Origin: Flavobacteriaceae bacterium PRS1 | GTDB taxonomy: Bacteria > Bacteroidota > Bacteroidia > Flavobacteriales > Flavobacteriaceae | NCBI GenBank assembly: GCA_003709165.1 | Contig: RDRZ01000016.1 | Location: 1 to 55,645, forward strand | Length of the DNA stretch: 55,645 nt | Reading direction: 5' to 3' | The notes under the pieces: model-generated | Databases searched by the model: none | What the model saw: only the letters and a program-made list of their open reading frames with translations | What the model was told of the DNA's origin: nothing | Translations under genes and position numbers: made by a program | Shown: positions 29,278-38,744 of the stretch, in pieces | How the letters are laid out: the number at the start of each line of letters is the position of its first letter | Numbering within the stretch: the stretch's first letter is position 1

Positions 29278-30615
29278 TTAGCACTTTGGCGTAAATTTTA
29301 ATTGTAATCCAACAGGTTTTAATGTGATTAAAGGATTAACTTTAATCACATTGTTATTAGTTGAAATATCGAACCTTTTAATAATTTCATTGATTACCAA
29401 AATCATTTCATAGATTGCAAAATCATTACCAATACATAGTCTTGGTCCAGCCCCAAAGGGAAGGTAGTATCCAGATTTATGCCTTTGATTATCTTCAATA
29501 AATCGTTCCGGAATAAAGTCATCAGGATTTTTCCAATAAGATACACTTCTATGTAACTCATAAATTGAAATCCCTATAATAGTTCCTTTCTTTAAAAAAT
29601 AATCTCCAAGTTGGTTGTCTTTAACTGCTACTCTATCTGTAATCCACGCTGGTGGATACAATCGTAAACTTTCATCAATACAACTCCTTGTAAATTTTAA
29701 CTTTAAAATTGTATCTAAAAGTGAACTATTGGTTGATTCAACTATATCTACTTCTGCTTGAATCTTTTTTAAGGTGTCTTGATTTTGAGCAAGTAACTTT
29801 AATGTAAATGTCAAAGCATTTGCTGTGGTTTCATGTCCTGCTACAAAAAGAATTAATATTTCATCTATAAGTTGATTATTCGTCATTGATAAACCATCTT
29901 CATATTTTGCATTTAATAGCATCTCCAGTAAATCATCATGAGATTCTTTGGATTGTTTTCGGTTTTCAATAACAGCATTGATTATGTCCCTGCTTTCCTT
30001 AACCAATTTCATATGATACCTAATGTCACCTTTTAAAACATACCATAGTTTTTTGTGAGGCTGTCTAATTTCTTTTACAATAAACTGTTGAAGCTGCTCT
30101 ATTATCACTTGTAATCTCCTTAAAGTTTTCTTTTCAGCTGAATAATTGAATAATGATTTAGCTACAACTTCAAATGCTAATTCATGCATTATTGGATATA
30201 AGTCAACATATGTATCTGTTTCTATCTTATCAACTTGTTCCCTAATCGTATTATTTATAATCGAAACCAAATTTTTTATTTTTTCTTTATGAAAACCAGG
30301 TTGTATTAATCGACGTTGCTTTAGCCAATATTCTCCACTGGATGTAAGCAATCCATAACCAATATATTTAGATAAGAATTTGGTTTGAATTTTAGATTTA
30401 TGATATATTTTATGTTGCTTTTGAAGAATCTGTTTTGATAATGTTGCATTGCGTGTTAATATTACTCGACCACGAAATGGTGATATGACCGAAAAAGAAT
30501 CGTCATGCATATCAAACCATTTTTTATAAAAAGGAATTGGATTTTTATTAATGGCTGTCGAGTTAAATAAAAACTTATAAAAAGGAACTTTATTTGGATA
30601 TTTGTATTGGGACAT
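29278..30615 (-). CDS. Cytochrome P450
   Basis: The 445-residue soluble-type P450 has helix C WLKQRR (97-102), I-helix AGHETT (259-264), E315-x-x-R318 in DESLRLYPPAW, PERF (369-372) and the heme loop FGAGPRLCIG (387-396) with Cys394 as thiolate ligand. All residues needed for a monooxygenase are present. It resembles fatty-acid or terpene-hydroxylating bacterial P450s of the CYP4/CYP102 side, but the substrate is unknown, and no ferredoxin or reductase gene is nearby. Its ATG shares one base with the ruvB stop (TAATG), so it is translated from the ruvB message. It is the only accessory-looking gene between ruvB and queG. Confidence 0.93.
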   Translation of the reverse strand: MSQYKYPNKVPFYKFLFNSTAINKNPIPFYKKWFDMHDDSFSVISPFRGRVILTRNATLSKQILQKQHKIYHKSKIQTKFLSKYIGYGLLTSSGEYWLKQRRLIQPGFHKEKIKNLVSIINNTIREQVDKIETDTYVDLYPIMHELAFEVVAKSLFNYSAEKKTLRRLQVIIEQLQQFIVKEIRQPHKKLWYVLKGDIRYHMKLVKESRDIINAVIENRKQSKESHDDLLEMLLNAKYEDGLSMTNNQLIDEILILFVAGHETTANALTFTLKLLAQNQDTLKKIQAEVDIVESTNSSLLDTILKLKFTRSCIDESLRLYPPAWITDRVAVKDNQLGDYFLKKGTIIGISIYELHRSVSYWKNPDDFIPERFIEDNQRHKSGYYLPFGAGPRLCIGNDFAIYEMILVINEIIKRFDISTNNNVIKVNPLITLKPVGLQLKFTPKC

Positions 30616-31637
30616 TAAAACAACCCTCCTTGTGTTGCACCTTTTACTTTACCTAAATGTTTATATGCTAATTCTGTGACCTCACGACCACGAGGAGTAC
30701 GCATAATAAAGCCTTGTTGAATTAAAAAAGGTTCGTAAACTTCTTCAATGGTTTCCACACTTTCACTTACTGCTGTTGCAATGGTTGTAATCCCAACTGG
30801 ACCTCCTTTAAATTTATCGATAATAGTGGTTAATATTTTGTTATCCATCTCATCCAAGCCATAAGCATCCACATTAAGCGCCTTTAAACTAAATTTAGAA
30901 ATTTCAACATCAATTTTTCCATCACCTTTTATTTGTGCGAAATCACGAACACGACGTAATAATGCGTTTGCAATTCTTGGTGTTCCTCTGCTTCGTCCCG
31001 CAATTTCAATGGCAGCTTCCATAGAAATTGGAACATTTAAAATATGCGCACTACGTTGTACTATTGAAGTTAATATTTCGGTATTATAATATTGTAATCT
31101 GCTACTTATCCCGAAACGCGCTCGCATTGGTGCTGTTAACAATCCTGAACGCGTTGTTGCGCCAACCAAAGTAAAAGGGTTTAAATTGATTTGAACCGTT
31201 CTTGCATTTGGTCCAGATTCAATCATGATATCGATTTTATAATCTTCCATTGCAGAATATAAATACTCTTCAACAATCGGACTTAACCGATGAATCTCAT
31301 CTATAAACAGCACATCACGCTCTTCCAGATTTGTGAGTAATCCTGCGAGGTCTCCCGGTTTGTCTATAACTGGACCAGAAGTAACTTTAATCCCAACTTG
31401 TAATTCGTTTGCCAGTATATAAGCTAATGTTGTTTTTCCTAATCCCGGAGGCCCATGAAATAAAGTATGGTCTAAAGCATCGCCTCGCTTATTGGAAGCT
31501 TCAACAAATATTTTAAGGTTTTCTAAAATCTGATCTTGTCCTGCAAAATCGTCGAAAGAAAGTGGTCTTAAAGCTCTTTCTATTTCTTGTTCTTCGGGAG
31601 AAAAATCTTCGTTTGTTGGATTTAGGTTTTCGTTCAT
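30615..31637 (-). CDS. ruvB: Holliday junction helicase RuvB
   Basis: The 340-residue AAA+ ATPase has Walker [10 protein letters not shown] (62-70), Walker [10 protein letters not shown] (108-116), sensor [18 protein letters not shown] and the arginine-finger region [21 protein letters not shown], and the C-terminal winged helix ending [17 protein letters not shown]. It drives branch migration with RuvA. A hairpin sits 6 bases before its ATG. Confidence 0.97.
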   Translation of the reverse strand: MNENLNPTNEDFSPEEQEIERALRPLSFDDFAGQDQILENLKIFVEASNKRGDALDHTLFHGPPGLGKTTLAYILANELQVGIKVTSGPVIDKPGDLAGLLTNLEERDVLFIDEIHRLSPIVEEYLYSAMEDYKIDIMIESGPNARTVQINLNPFTLVGATTRSGLLTAPMRARFGISSRLQYYNTEILTSIVQRSAHILNVPISMEAAIEIAGRSRGTPRIANALLRRVRDFAQIKGDGKIDVEISKFSLKALNVDAYGLDEMDNKILTTIIDKFKGGPVGITTIATAVSESVETIEEVYEPFLIQQGFIMRTPRGREVTELAYKHLGKVKGATQGGLF

Positions 31638-31643
31638 CTTAAC

Positions 31644-31661
31644 TTCCTGCGAAGGCAGGAA
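31644..31661. repeat. Short inverted repeat in ruvB leader
   Basis: TTCCTGC-GAAG-GCAGGAA, a perfect 7-bp stem, ends only 6 bases before the ruvB ATG. It could affect translation start or be an intergenic palindromic repeat; only one copy occurs in this window. Confidence 0.55.
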
Positions 31662-31742
31662 TCTTTTAAGTTATCTATTCTGCAATTTTAAATAACTATT
31701 TACAAAAAATCTATAAATTAATCGAAATAATTTCAGCACAAG

Positions 31743-31750
31743 CAAATATA
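31743..31750 (-). promoter_or_regulatory. Candidate -7 element for ruvB
   Basis: TATATTTG on the minus strand matches TAnnTTTG, just after the terminator of the upstream oxidase operon, leaving a leader of about 100 bases to ruvB. No TTG is seen at normal spacing. Confidence 0.35.
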
Positions 31751-31754
31751 ACGA

Positions 31755-31796
31755 AAAACCTTTCCGATTCCGATAACTATCGGAAGGAAAGGCTTT
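31755..31796. terminator. Nested hairpin after oxidase subunit I operon
   Basis: An outer pair CCTTTCC/GGAAAGG encloses the palindrome TTCCGATAACTATCGGAA (31768-31785). The inner part is a variant of the CCGATA/TATCGG palindrome found at three other places in the window. Position between ctaD and ruvB suggests transcription termination. Confidence 0.55.
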
Positions 31797-31843
31797 AATT
31801 GTATTTTAAAATCTTGAGGCAACTTCTCTTGATGAGATTCCCT

Positions 31844-31859
31844 CCCAATAGCTATCGGG
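31844..31859. repeat. CCCGATAGCTATCGGG-type palindrome (variant)
   Basis: CCCAATAGCTATCGGG lies 14 bases after the ctaD stop. On the minus-strand RNA the one mismatch becomes a G-U pair, so the hairpin is intact and may terminate or protect the act-cox message. Confidence 0.6.
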
Positions 31860-31872
31860 ATTCGTGGGAATT

Positions 31873-33657
31873 TTAGTGTTGAAGCTCTTCTTCGCCTTCT
31901 TTTAAGGGCACGTTTTGAGGTACAAAATCTTCATCATGCCCTGGTTTACTATAATCGTAAGGCCAACGATATACATGTGGAATTTTGCCTTCCCAGTTGC
32001 CATGTATATGCTTTATTGGTGCTGTCCATTCTAAAGTAGTAGATCGCCACGGGTTTTGTACTGTTTTCTTTCCGTAGAAAATACTGTAGAAGAAATTCCA
32101 AAGGAATACCAACTGAACGACACCTCCAAATAACGCAAAGATTGTAATAATTACATTTACATCTTGTAAATCGTCAAACAATGGAAAATTAGAATTTGTA
32201 TAATAACGTCTTGGTAATCCAGCCATACCTATAAAATGCATTGGGAAAAATACACCATAAGCGCAAATTGCCGTAACCCAAAAATGAATATAGCCTAAAT
32301 TTTTATTTAACATACGACCAAACATTTTAGGATACCAGTGATAAATTCCTGCAAACATACCGTACAATGCAGAAATCCCCATTACTAAATGAAAGTGAGC
32401 AATCACAAAATACGTATCGTGTACATTAATATCTAATGCACTATCACCAAGAATAATTCCTGTTAATCCTCCCGTTAGAAATGTAGATACCAAGCCAATA
32501 GAAAACAACATTGCCGGATTTAATTGAAGATTCCCTTTCCAAAGAGTCGTTATCCAGTTAAATGCTTTAATTGCAGATGGAATCGCTATTAACAAGGTTG
32601 TAAATGTAAATACAGAACCTAAAAACGGATTCATTCCGGATATAAACATGTGGTGACCCCAAACAATGGTCGACAAAAACGCAATTGCTAAAATAGCTGC
32701 TATCATGGCACGATACCCAAAAATAGGCTTACGAGAATTGGTTGCAATAACTTCGGAAACAATACCCATTGCAGGCAGAATAACAATATATACTTCAGGA
32801 TGTCCAAGGAACCAGAATAAATGTTCAAATAAAACTGGCGAACCGCCTTGATAGTGCAGAACTTCTCCTTGAATGAATATATCTGATAAGAAGAATGAGG
32901 TTCCAAAACTTCTATCCATAATTAATAATAAGGCTGCCGATAATAATACCGGGAATGATACTACACCGATAATTGCTGTTATAAAGAATGCCCAAATTGT
33001 TAAAGGTAGTCTTGTCATAGACATTCCTTTTGTTCTTAAATTAATTATAGTAACAATATAATTTAATGAGGCTAATAATGATGCGGCAATAAAAATAGCC
33101 ATGGACACTAACCACAAGGTCATTCCCATTCCTGACCCTGATTGTGCTAAAGGCAAAGCGCTTAATGGCGGGTAAATAGTCCAGCCTGCTGCTGCCGGTC
33201 CTGCCTCTACAAATAGTGAAAAAACCATTATTACACTAGACAGAAAGAATATCCAATAAGATAACATATTTAAGAAACCTGATGCCATATCTCTAGCACC
33301 AATTTGTAACGGAATTAATAAATTACTAAACGTTCCGCTTAATCCAGCAGTAAGCACAAAGAAGACCATTATAGTTCCATGAATTGTAACCAAAGCCAAA
33401 TAGATGTCGGCATCCATAACTCCGTCCGGTGCCCATCTTCCCAATAGCGCTTCAAAGATTACGTTAGGTTCTTCTGGCCATGCTATTTGCATACGCATCA
33501 TCATTGACATTATTACGCCTATAACTCCCATAATAATACCTGTAATGAGGTACTGCTTTGCAATCATTTTATGATCCTGACTAAATATGTATTTAGTTAC
33601 AAAAGTTTCTTTATGATGATGTTCGTGCCCTTCGTATGAATCTGCGTGTTCTGACAT
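31873..33657 (-). CDS. ctaD: Cytochrome c oxidase subunit I
   Basis: The 594-residue protein has twelve membrane segments and all heme-copper ligands: H93 and H423 for heme a, H421 for heme a3, and H286, H335 and H336 for CuB, with Y290 in HPEVY as the cross-linked tyrosine. It reduces O2 and pumps protons in the inner membrane. It is the last gene of the act-cox operon, 19 bases after subunit II. The N-terminal tail is His-rich (HADSYEGHEHHH). Confidence 0.97.
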   Translation of the reverse strand: MSEHADSYEGHEHHHKETFVTKYIFSQDHKMIAKQYLITGIIMGVIGVIMSMMMRMQIAWPEEPNVIFEALLGRWAPDGVMDADIYLALVTIHGTIMVFFVLTAGLSGTFSNLLIPLQIGARDMASGFLNMLSYWIFFLSSVIMVFSLFVEAGPAAAGWTIYPPLSALPLAQSGSGMGMTLWLVSMAIFIAASLLASLNYIVTIINLRTKGMSMTRLPLTIWAFFITAIIGVVSFPVLLSAALLLIMDRSFGTSFFLSDIFIQGEVLHYQGGSPVLFEHLFWFLGHPEVYIVILPAMGIVSEVIATNSRKPIFGYRAMIAAILAIAFLSTIVWGHHMFISGMNPFLGSVFTFTTLLIAIPSAIKAFNWITTLWKGNLQLNPAMLFSIGLVSTFLTGGLTGIILGDSALDINVHDTYFVIAHFHLVMGISALYGMFAGIYHWYPKMFGRMLNKNLGYIHFWVTAICAYGVFFPMHFIGMAGLPRRYYTNSNFPLFDDLQDVNVIITIFALFGGVVQLVFLWNFFYSIFYGKKTVQNPWRSTTLEWTAPIKHIHGNWEGKIPHVYRWPYDYSKPGHDEDFVPQNVPLKEGEEELQH

Positions 33658-33676
33658 ATCTAAAATCGTTTCTAAA

Positions 33677-34744
33677 TTAGTTAATAAGTGAATTTTTAAA
33701 TACTTTTTGCGTCTTTATCCAAGCATCATACTCTTCCTGTGTTTCCACAATAATTTTAATTTGCATATTGTAATGTGACTTTCCGCAAATTTTATTACAT
33801 AATAATAAATAGTCAAACTCGTAACGTTCTAAAGGTTCTTCCCCTTTTTTAATCAATTTTTTACTTTTTTCAACTCTAATTCTATTAATATTAGCAACTT
33901 TATCAATCATTTCAGGAGTTTGCCTCATTTCAACAGTTGTTACTGTTGGTGTAAAACCAAATTGGGTTATCATACCTGGAACACAATTCATTTGTGCTCT
34001 AAAATGTGGCATATATGCAGAGTGCAATACGTCTTGCGACCGCATTTTAAATAGTACTGTTCTGCCAACTGGCAAGTGCAATTCGGTTGTAATTATATCG
34101 TCTTGTGCATTAGGATCGGACTCATCTAATCCAAGAATATTAGCTCTATTAATATCAATCAATCTCACATTAGCTTTCCCTAATGTATTATCTGCTCCGC
34201 CATATCGTGTTTTCCAGTTAAACTGTTGTGCATAAAGCTCAATAACCAAAGGATCGTCATCCTCGTTTATGTCCATAATTTCTGTCCATGTAAATAACCC
34301 GTAAATAATTAAACCAGCTAATACAATTGTTGGGATAATAGTCCAGATAAATTCTAACTTATCGTTATCAGCATAAAACAATGCCTTTCTGCCTTTCTCT
34401 CCTTTATATTTGAATGCGAAATAATGTAATAAAAACTGTGTAATAGTTTGTACAATAAAAATGAGAATCATCGAGATAATCATAAGATTATCAATTTTAA
34501 CACCATGCTCCGAAGCTGCATTAGACATTAATGGCAGGTCTCCCCATTTTACAAAACAAACAATTGTAATACCGTATATGAAGGCTAAAAAACCCAACAT
34601 TAAATAGCCGTTAATTCTATTGTCCTTATCATTTGCTACTTGAGAATTGTCTTTGTTTACTTGAGCTAAATCAAAGATTTTAACCATTTGCCAAATTGCA
34701 ACTGTAATAAATACTAAAACTATAATTGTTAAAAAAGCAGTCAT
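33677..34744 (-). CDS. ctaC: Cytochrome c oxidase subunit II
   Basis: The 355-residue protein has three membrane segments (about 3-22, 46-66 and 132-153, with another hydrophobic stretch at 86-112) and a CuA domain with H241, C316, C320, H324 and M327 (CNKICGKSHYNM). No CxxCH is present, so unlike caa3 subunit II it has no fused cytochrome c; electrons must come from ACIII or a separate carrier. There is a long insert between the CuA strands (about 185-220). It lies between actF and ctaD. Confidence 0.95.
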   Translation of the reverse strand: MTAFLTIIVLVFITVAIWQMVKIFDLAQVNKDNSQVANDKDNRINGYLMLGFLAFIYGITIVCFVKWGDLPLMSNAASEHGVKIDNLMIISMILIFIVQTITQFLLHYFAFKYKGEKGRKALFYADNDKLEFIWTIIPTIVLAGLIIYGLFTWTEIMDINEDDDPLVIELYAQQFNWKTRYGGADNTLGKANVRLIDINRANILGLDESDPNAQDDIITTELHLPVGRTVLFKMRSQDVLHSAYMPHFRAQMNCVPGMITQFGFTPTVTTVEMRQTPEMIDKVANINRIRVEKSKKLIKKGEEPLERYEFDYLLLCNKICGKSHYNMQIKIIVETQEEYDAWIKTQKVFKNSLIN

Positions 34745-34767
34745 TGTTTTTCGTCTTCTTTATTTAA

Positions 34768-36123
34768 TTAATAATGGAATTGTTCACTTTCCTTTATAAA
34801 TGGGTTTCCTTTTGCAAGCAATGGTGCTTTTGTTAAAGCAGTAAATACTATAAAAATAAATAATCCTGCAAATAATAATATTGAACCAATTTCCGGAATA
34901 CCAATATACCATCGGTCTCCAACTGTTCCAGGCATAATCATAACAAATATGTCTATATAATGTCCAACCAATATTGCAATACCAGCCAATACAATAAACC
35001 AAGGCACACGTTTATAATCGCTATTCATTAATATTAAGAATGGAAATACAAAGTTTAACACTACCATTCCAAAAAAAGGAAAGTTATATTGTTCAATTCT
35101 CGTAACAAAGTATGTTACCTCTTCAGGAATATTAGCGTACCAAATAAGCATAAACTGAGAGAACCATAAATAGGTCCAGAAAATACAAAACCCAAACATA
35201 TATTTAGCTAAATCGTGTAAATGACTATCGTTAACAAATTCTAAATATCCTTTAGCTCTCATGTAAATAGCAATTAAAGCAATTACAGTAATACCACTTA
35301 CAATCATACTTGCAAACAAATACCATCCAAATAATGTGCTAAACCAATGTGGATCGACACTCATTACCCAATCCCATGACATCATAGATTCGGTATAGAT
35401 ATAGAAGACTAAAAATCCTGCTGAAATACGGAAGTTTTTCTTAAAGTTTTTAATATTGCTTGCATCATCTTGAGCAATAGAATATTTACGCGAAAAATAT
35501 CTATATAAGCTCCATCCTGCAATAAAAATAAGTGCTCTTACGGAAAACCAGGTCTTGTCTAACCATCCACTTTTATTTTGAAGTATTTCATCGTTTGCCA
35601 TTACTTCTGGATCCATCCATATAAAAAGATGAGGTCCAGCCCAAAGTGCTATTGCAAAAACAATTAAAGCTCCAGGCAACACATAATATGTTATCCCTTC
35701 CATGACTCTAAAAAGTACCGGAGACCATCCTGCTTGAGAGGCTCGTTGTATTGCATAAAATGCTAATACTCCAAGTGATATCATCATAAAGAAAAATGCA
35801 GCTACATATAGTGCTGACCATGGTCTGTTGGCAATTTGTTTCTGAACGTGTTCGGCATGAGAATCATCGTGTTGTGCTTTTTCAGTAGTAGAATGACTTG
35901 ATTCTCCATGTGTGGCTTCATCTGCATGCTCATCATGTGTTGCAGATTCATGTGTAGTTTCTTCAGCATGACCACTACCGTGTTCTGATGCTTCTTCAGC
36001 AAGTATTGTTTTAACTTCGTCTAAAGATTTATGAGAGGTCATAAAACCATATCCAACTCCTAATGCTCCTAAAACCATTAGAATGATTGAAAATGTCATT
36101 AATTTATTTGAAAATGTGTACAT
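34768..36123 (-). CDS. actF: Alternative complex III membrane subunit ActF
   Basis: The 451-residue protein has about ten membrane helices of the quinol:cytochrome c oxidoreductase subunit 2 family, a shortened relative of ActC. Features include SMMSWDWVMSVDPHWFSTLFGWY and PFFGMVVLNFVFPFLILMNSDYKR. After the first helix (residues 10-28) there is a His-rich segment, with ten His between 48 and 92, which is not part of the conserved core. It belongs to the membrane arm of ACIII, next to oxidase subunits I and II. Confidence 0.92.
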   Translation of the reverse strand: MYTFSNKLMTFSIILMVLGALGVGYGFMTSHKSLDEVKTILAEEASEHGSGHAEETTHESATHDEHADEATHGESSHSTTEKAQHDDSHAEHVQKQIANRPWSALYVAAFFFMMISLGVLAFYAIQRASQAGWSPVLFRVMEGITYYVLPGALIVFAIALWAGPHLFIWMDPEVMANDEILQNKSGWLDKTWFSVRALIFIAGWSLYRYFSRKYSIAQDDASNIKNFKKNFRISAGFLVFYIYTESMMSWDWVMSVDPHWFSTLFGWYLFASMIVSGITVIALIAIYMRAKGYLEFVNDSHLHDLAKYMFGFCIFWTYLWFSQFMLIWYANIPEEVTYFVTRIEQYNFPFFGMVVLNFVFPFLILMNSDYKRVPWFIVLAGIAILVGHYIDIFVMIMPGTVGDRWYIGIPEIGSILLFAGLFIFIVFTALTKAPLLAKGNPFIKESEQFHY

Positions 36124-36149
36124 ATCTATATATAATCTTTATCTAAATC

Positions 36150-36707
36150 TTATTTTTCTAAATCTGCTTTTAAGTTAAGTACATACGAAACTACTTGCCA
36201 ACGCTCTTCTTCGTTTAATTGATTTACATAAGAACCCATTGCGTTTTTTCCATAATAAATTGTGTGGTAAATACTTCCTTCAGTAATTGCTCTTCCAACA
36301 TCGTCATAGCTAGGAATACCCAAAATTTTCTCTCTTTTTACTAAATTTCCTTGCCCATTTCCTTTAGTACCATGACAAATACCACAATATATATTGTATA
36401 ATTCTTTTCCTTTAATTAAATTTATTTGAGTTGAATCTAATGGACTCTTCAATTCTAATTTTGCTCTTTCGTAATCTTCATTAGTATTTTCATAATCAAA
36501 TAATGAATATCCTCGTGCAATAGTTCCTTCGGCTGGTAGCATGGCAGATTGTTCGTCAGGAAAAACCTCGTATTCGCCATAGGTTTCATACCCAACAGGT
36601 TCGTACATATTTGGCATGAATTGATAATTGGGCCTTGAATCTTTTTTACAAGAAGAAAACAAACTTATCATTATTACCACTACTAATATTTTAATCAAGC
36701 TTTTCAT
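36150..36707 (-). CDS. actE: Alternative complex III monoheme cytochrome subunit ActE
   Basis: The 185-residue protein is a lipoprotein by its signal sequence (lipobox LFSSC, Cys20) and carries one c-type heme motif CGICH in the middle of a class I cytochrome c domain, with a likely Met ligand in KNAMGSYVNQL. It sits on the periplasmic side of ACIII. Start and spacing fit the operon (6 bases after actD). Confidence 0.92.
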   Translation of the reverse strand: MKSLIKILVVVIMISLFSSCKKDSRPNYQFMPNMYEPVGYETYGEYEVFPDEQSAMLPAEGTIARGYSLFDYENTNEDYERAKLELKSPLDSTQINLIKGKELYNIYCGICHGTKGNGQGNLVKREKILGIPSYDDVGRAITEGSIYHTIYYGKNAMGSYVNQLNEEERWQVVSYVLNLKADLEK

Positions 36708-36713
36708 AATAAA

Positions 36714-37247
36714 TTAATGTGCTTCTTTATCTACTATATTAATTTCAACTGCACCAGTTTCTTTAAGCAGGCTTTCTAACTCGGATTGATTGCCATGAAC
36801 AGCTATTTCCATTAAAAAATGATCGTCTGTTGTTCTTGGATCTGGATTCTCTGCTTTTTTAAATGGCCACATTCTACTGCGTAAATAAAATGTTATTACC
36901 ATTAAATGTGCAGCAAAAAAGACTGTCAACTCAAACATGATTGGTACAAAAGCCGGCATATTTTCTATATAACTAAAACTTGGTTTACCACCAATGTCTT
37001 GTGGCCAATCGGAGATCATCATATAATTCATCATGACAACTGCAACAATTAACCCAACACATCCAAACATAAAAGATACAATAGCTATTCTTGTTGGTGC
37101 AAGTCCCATTGCTTTGTCAAGTCCATGAATATGAAAAGGTGTGTATATTTCTTCTATATGATATCGTTCAGCTTTAACTTTTTTAACAGCTGCCATTAAC
37201 ACGTCATCATCGTTATAAATAGCGTGAATTACTTTTGAAGTTTCCAT
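36714..37247 (-). CDS. actD: Alternative complex III subunit ActD (DUF3341)
   Basis: The 177-residue protein has a soluble N-terminal domain (HAIYNDDDVLMAAVKKV, YTPFHIHGLDKAMGL) and two membrane helices (about 56-76 and 98-120), the known form of ActD/DUF3341. It has no cofactor motifs and is a structural subunit of ACIII. It follows actC by 8 bases. Confidence 0.92.
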   Translation of the reverse strand: METSKVIHAIYNDDDVLMAAVKKVKAERYHIEEIYTPFHIHGLDKAMGLAPTRIAIVSFMFGCVGLIVAVVMMNYMMISDWPQDIGGKPSFSYIENMPAFVPIMFELTVFFAAHLMVITFYLRSRMWPFKKAENPDPRTTDDHFLMEIAVHGNQSELESLLKETGAVEINIVDKEAH

Positions 37248-37255
37248 ATGCTATC

Positions 37256-38716
37256 TTATTTTTTTAAATTTTTAGAATTATCTCTAGCACTATTAGATAT
37301 TCTTACATCGCTTCCAGTACCTACTAAACTTTGTCCGGCTTCTCTAATCTTTTTATAACGTTCTCCAGAAGATTTTAAAATTGTTTTTACTTCTGCTTGT
37401 GCAATTACAGGGAAAGTCCTTGCATATAACAGGAACAGCACAAAGAAGAACCCAATTGTTCCAATAAAAATTCCGGTATCGACAAATGTAGGTGAGAACA
37501 TTGTCCAGGATGATGGTAAATAATCTCTGTGTATTGAGGTTACAATAATTACAAACCGTTCAAACCACATTCCTACATTTACTACAATTGAGATAAAGAA
37601 CGAGAACATAATACTTGTTCTTAATTTTTTAAACCACATAAATTGTGGTGAAAACACATTACAAGTCATCATTATCCAGTAAGCCCATGCATAAGGTCCT
37701 GTTGCTCTGTTTAAAAATGCGTATTGTTCGTATTCAACTCCCGAATACCAAGCGATAAATAATTCTGTCATATAAGCTACACCAACAATTGAACCTGTAA
37801 TCATAATTACAATATTCATCAATTCAATATGTTGCACAGTAATATAATCTTCTAGATTACACACTTTTCTCATTATAATAAGCAGCGTGTTTACCATAGC
37901 AAATCCAGAAAATACTGCACCAGCGACAAAATAAGGAGGAAAAATTGTGGTATGCCAACCAGGAACAATCGAGGTAGCGAAATCATACGATACAATAGTA
38001 TGTACCGAAAGCACTAATGGAGTTGCTAAACCCGCAAGTACCAAAGATACTTCTTCAAACCGTTGCCAATCTTTAGCTCTTCCAGACCAACCAAAACTCA
38101 ATAAACTATATATTTTCTTTTGAAAAGGTTTTACTGCTCTATCACGAATCATTGCAAAATCGGGTAATAATCCTGTCCACCAAAATACTATCGATACCGA
38201 TAAATAAGTAGAAATCGCAAATACATCCCAAATAAGTGGTGAGTTAAAGTTTACCCAAAGCGATCCAAATTGATTAGGAATTGGCATAACCCAATATGCT
38301 AACCAAGGCCGGCCCATGTGTATGATTGGAAATAAACCGGCTTGAAGTACAGAGAAAATTGTCATTGCTTCGGCAGAACGGTTAATTCCCATTCTCCATT
38401 TTTGACGGAAAATAAGCAATACCGCAGAGATAAGTGTTCCTGCATGACCAATACCAATCCACCATACAAAATTAGTAATATCCCAAGCCCAACCTATGGT
38501 TTTATTCAAACCCCAAGTACCAATACCTGTTGATATTGTATAAATGATACAGCCTATTCCCCAAAGAAAAGCTGTAAGTGCGATAGAAAATACAATCCAC
38601 CATTGTTTATTTGCTCTACCTTCAACAGGTCTAGCTATATCTACAGAAATATCGTGGTACGATTTTTCTCCGATTATTAAAGGTCTTCTAATAGGTGCTT
38701 CGTAATGAGACGCCAT
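37256..38716 (-). CDS. actC: Alternative complex III quinone-binding subunit ActC (NrfD family)
   Basis: The 486-residue protein has ten membrane helices of the NrfD/PsrC type, with GIGHAGTLISAVLLIFRQKWR and HMGRPWLAYWVMPIPNQFG at the proposed quinol site, and a basic C-terminus. It oxidises menaquinol and passes electrons to ActB. It follows actB by 28 bases. Confidence 0.95.
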   Translation of the reverse strand: MASHYEAPIRRPLIIGEKSYHDISVDIARPVEGRANKQWWIVFSIALTAFLWGIGCIIYTISTGIGTWGLNKTIGWAWDITNFVWWIGIGHAGTLISAVLLIFRQKWRMGINRSAEAMTIFSVLQAGLFPIIHMGRPWLAYWVMPIPNQFGSLWVNFNSPLIWDVFAISTYLSVSIVFWWTGLLPDFAMIRDRAVKPFQKKIYSLLSFGWSGRAKDWQRFEEVSLVLAGLATPLVLSVHTIVSYDFATSIVPGWHTTIFPPYFVAGAVFSGFAMVNTLLIIMRKVCNLEDYITVQHIELMNIVIMITGSIVGVAYMTELFIAWYSGVEYEQYAFLNRATGPYAWAYWIMMTCNVFSPQFMWFKKLRTSIMFSFFISIVVNVGMWFERFVIIVTSIHRDYLPSSWTMFSPTFVDTGIFIGTIGFFFVLFLLYARTFPVIAQAEVKTILKSSGERYKKIREAGQSLVGTGSDVRISNSARDNSKNLKK

Positions 38717-38744
38717 AATTTTTTATAATTGTTACTTAATTAGT

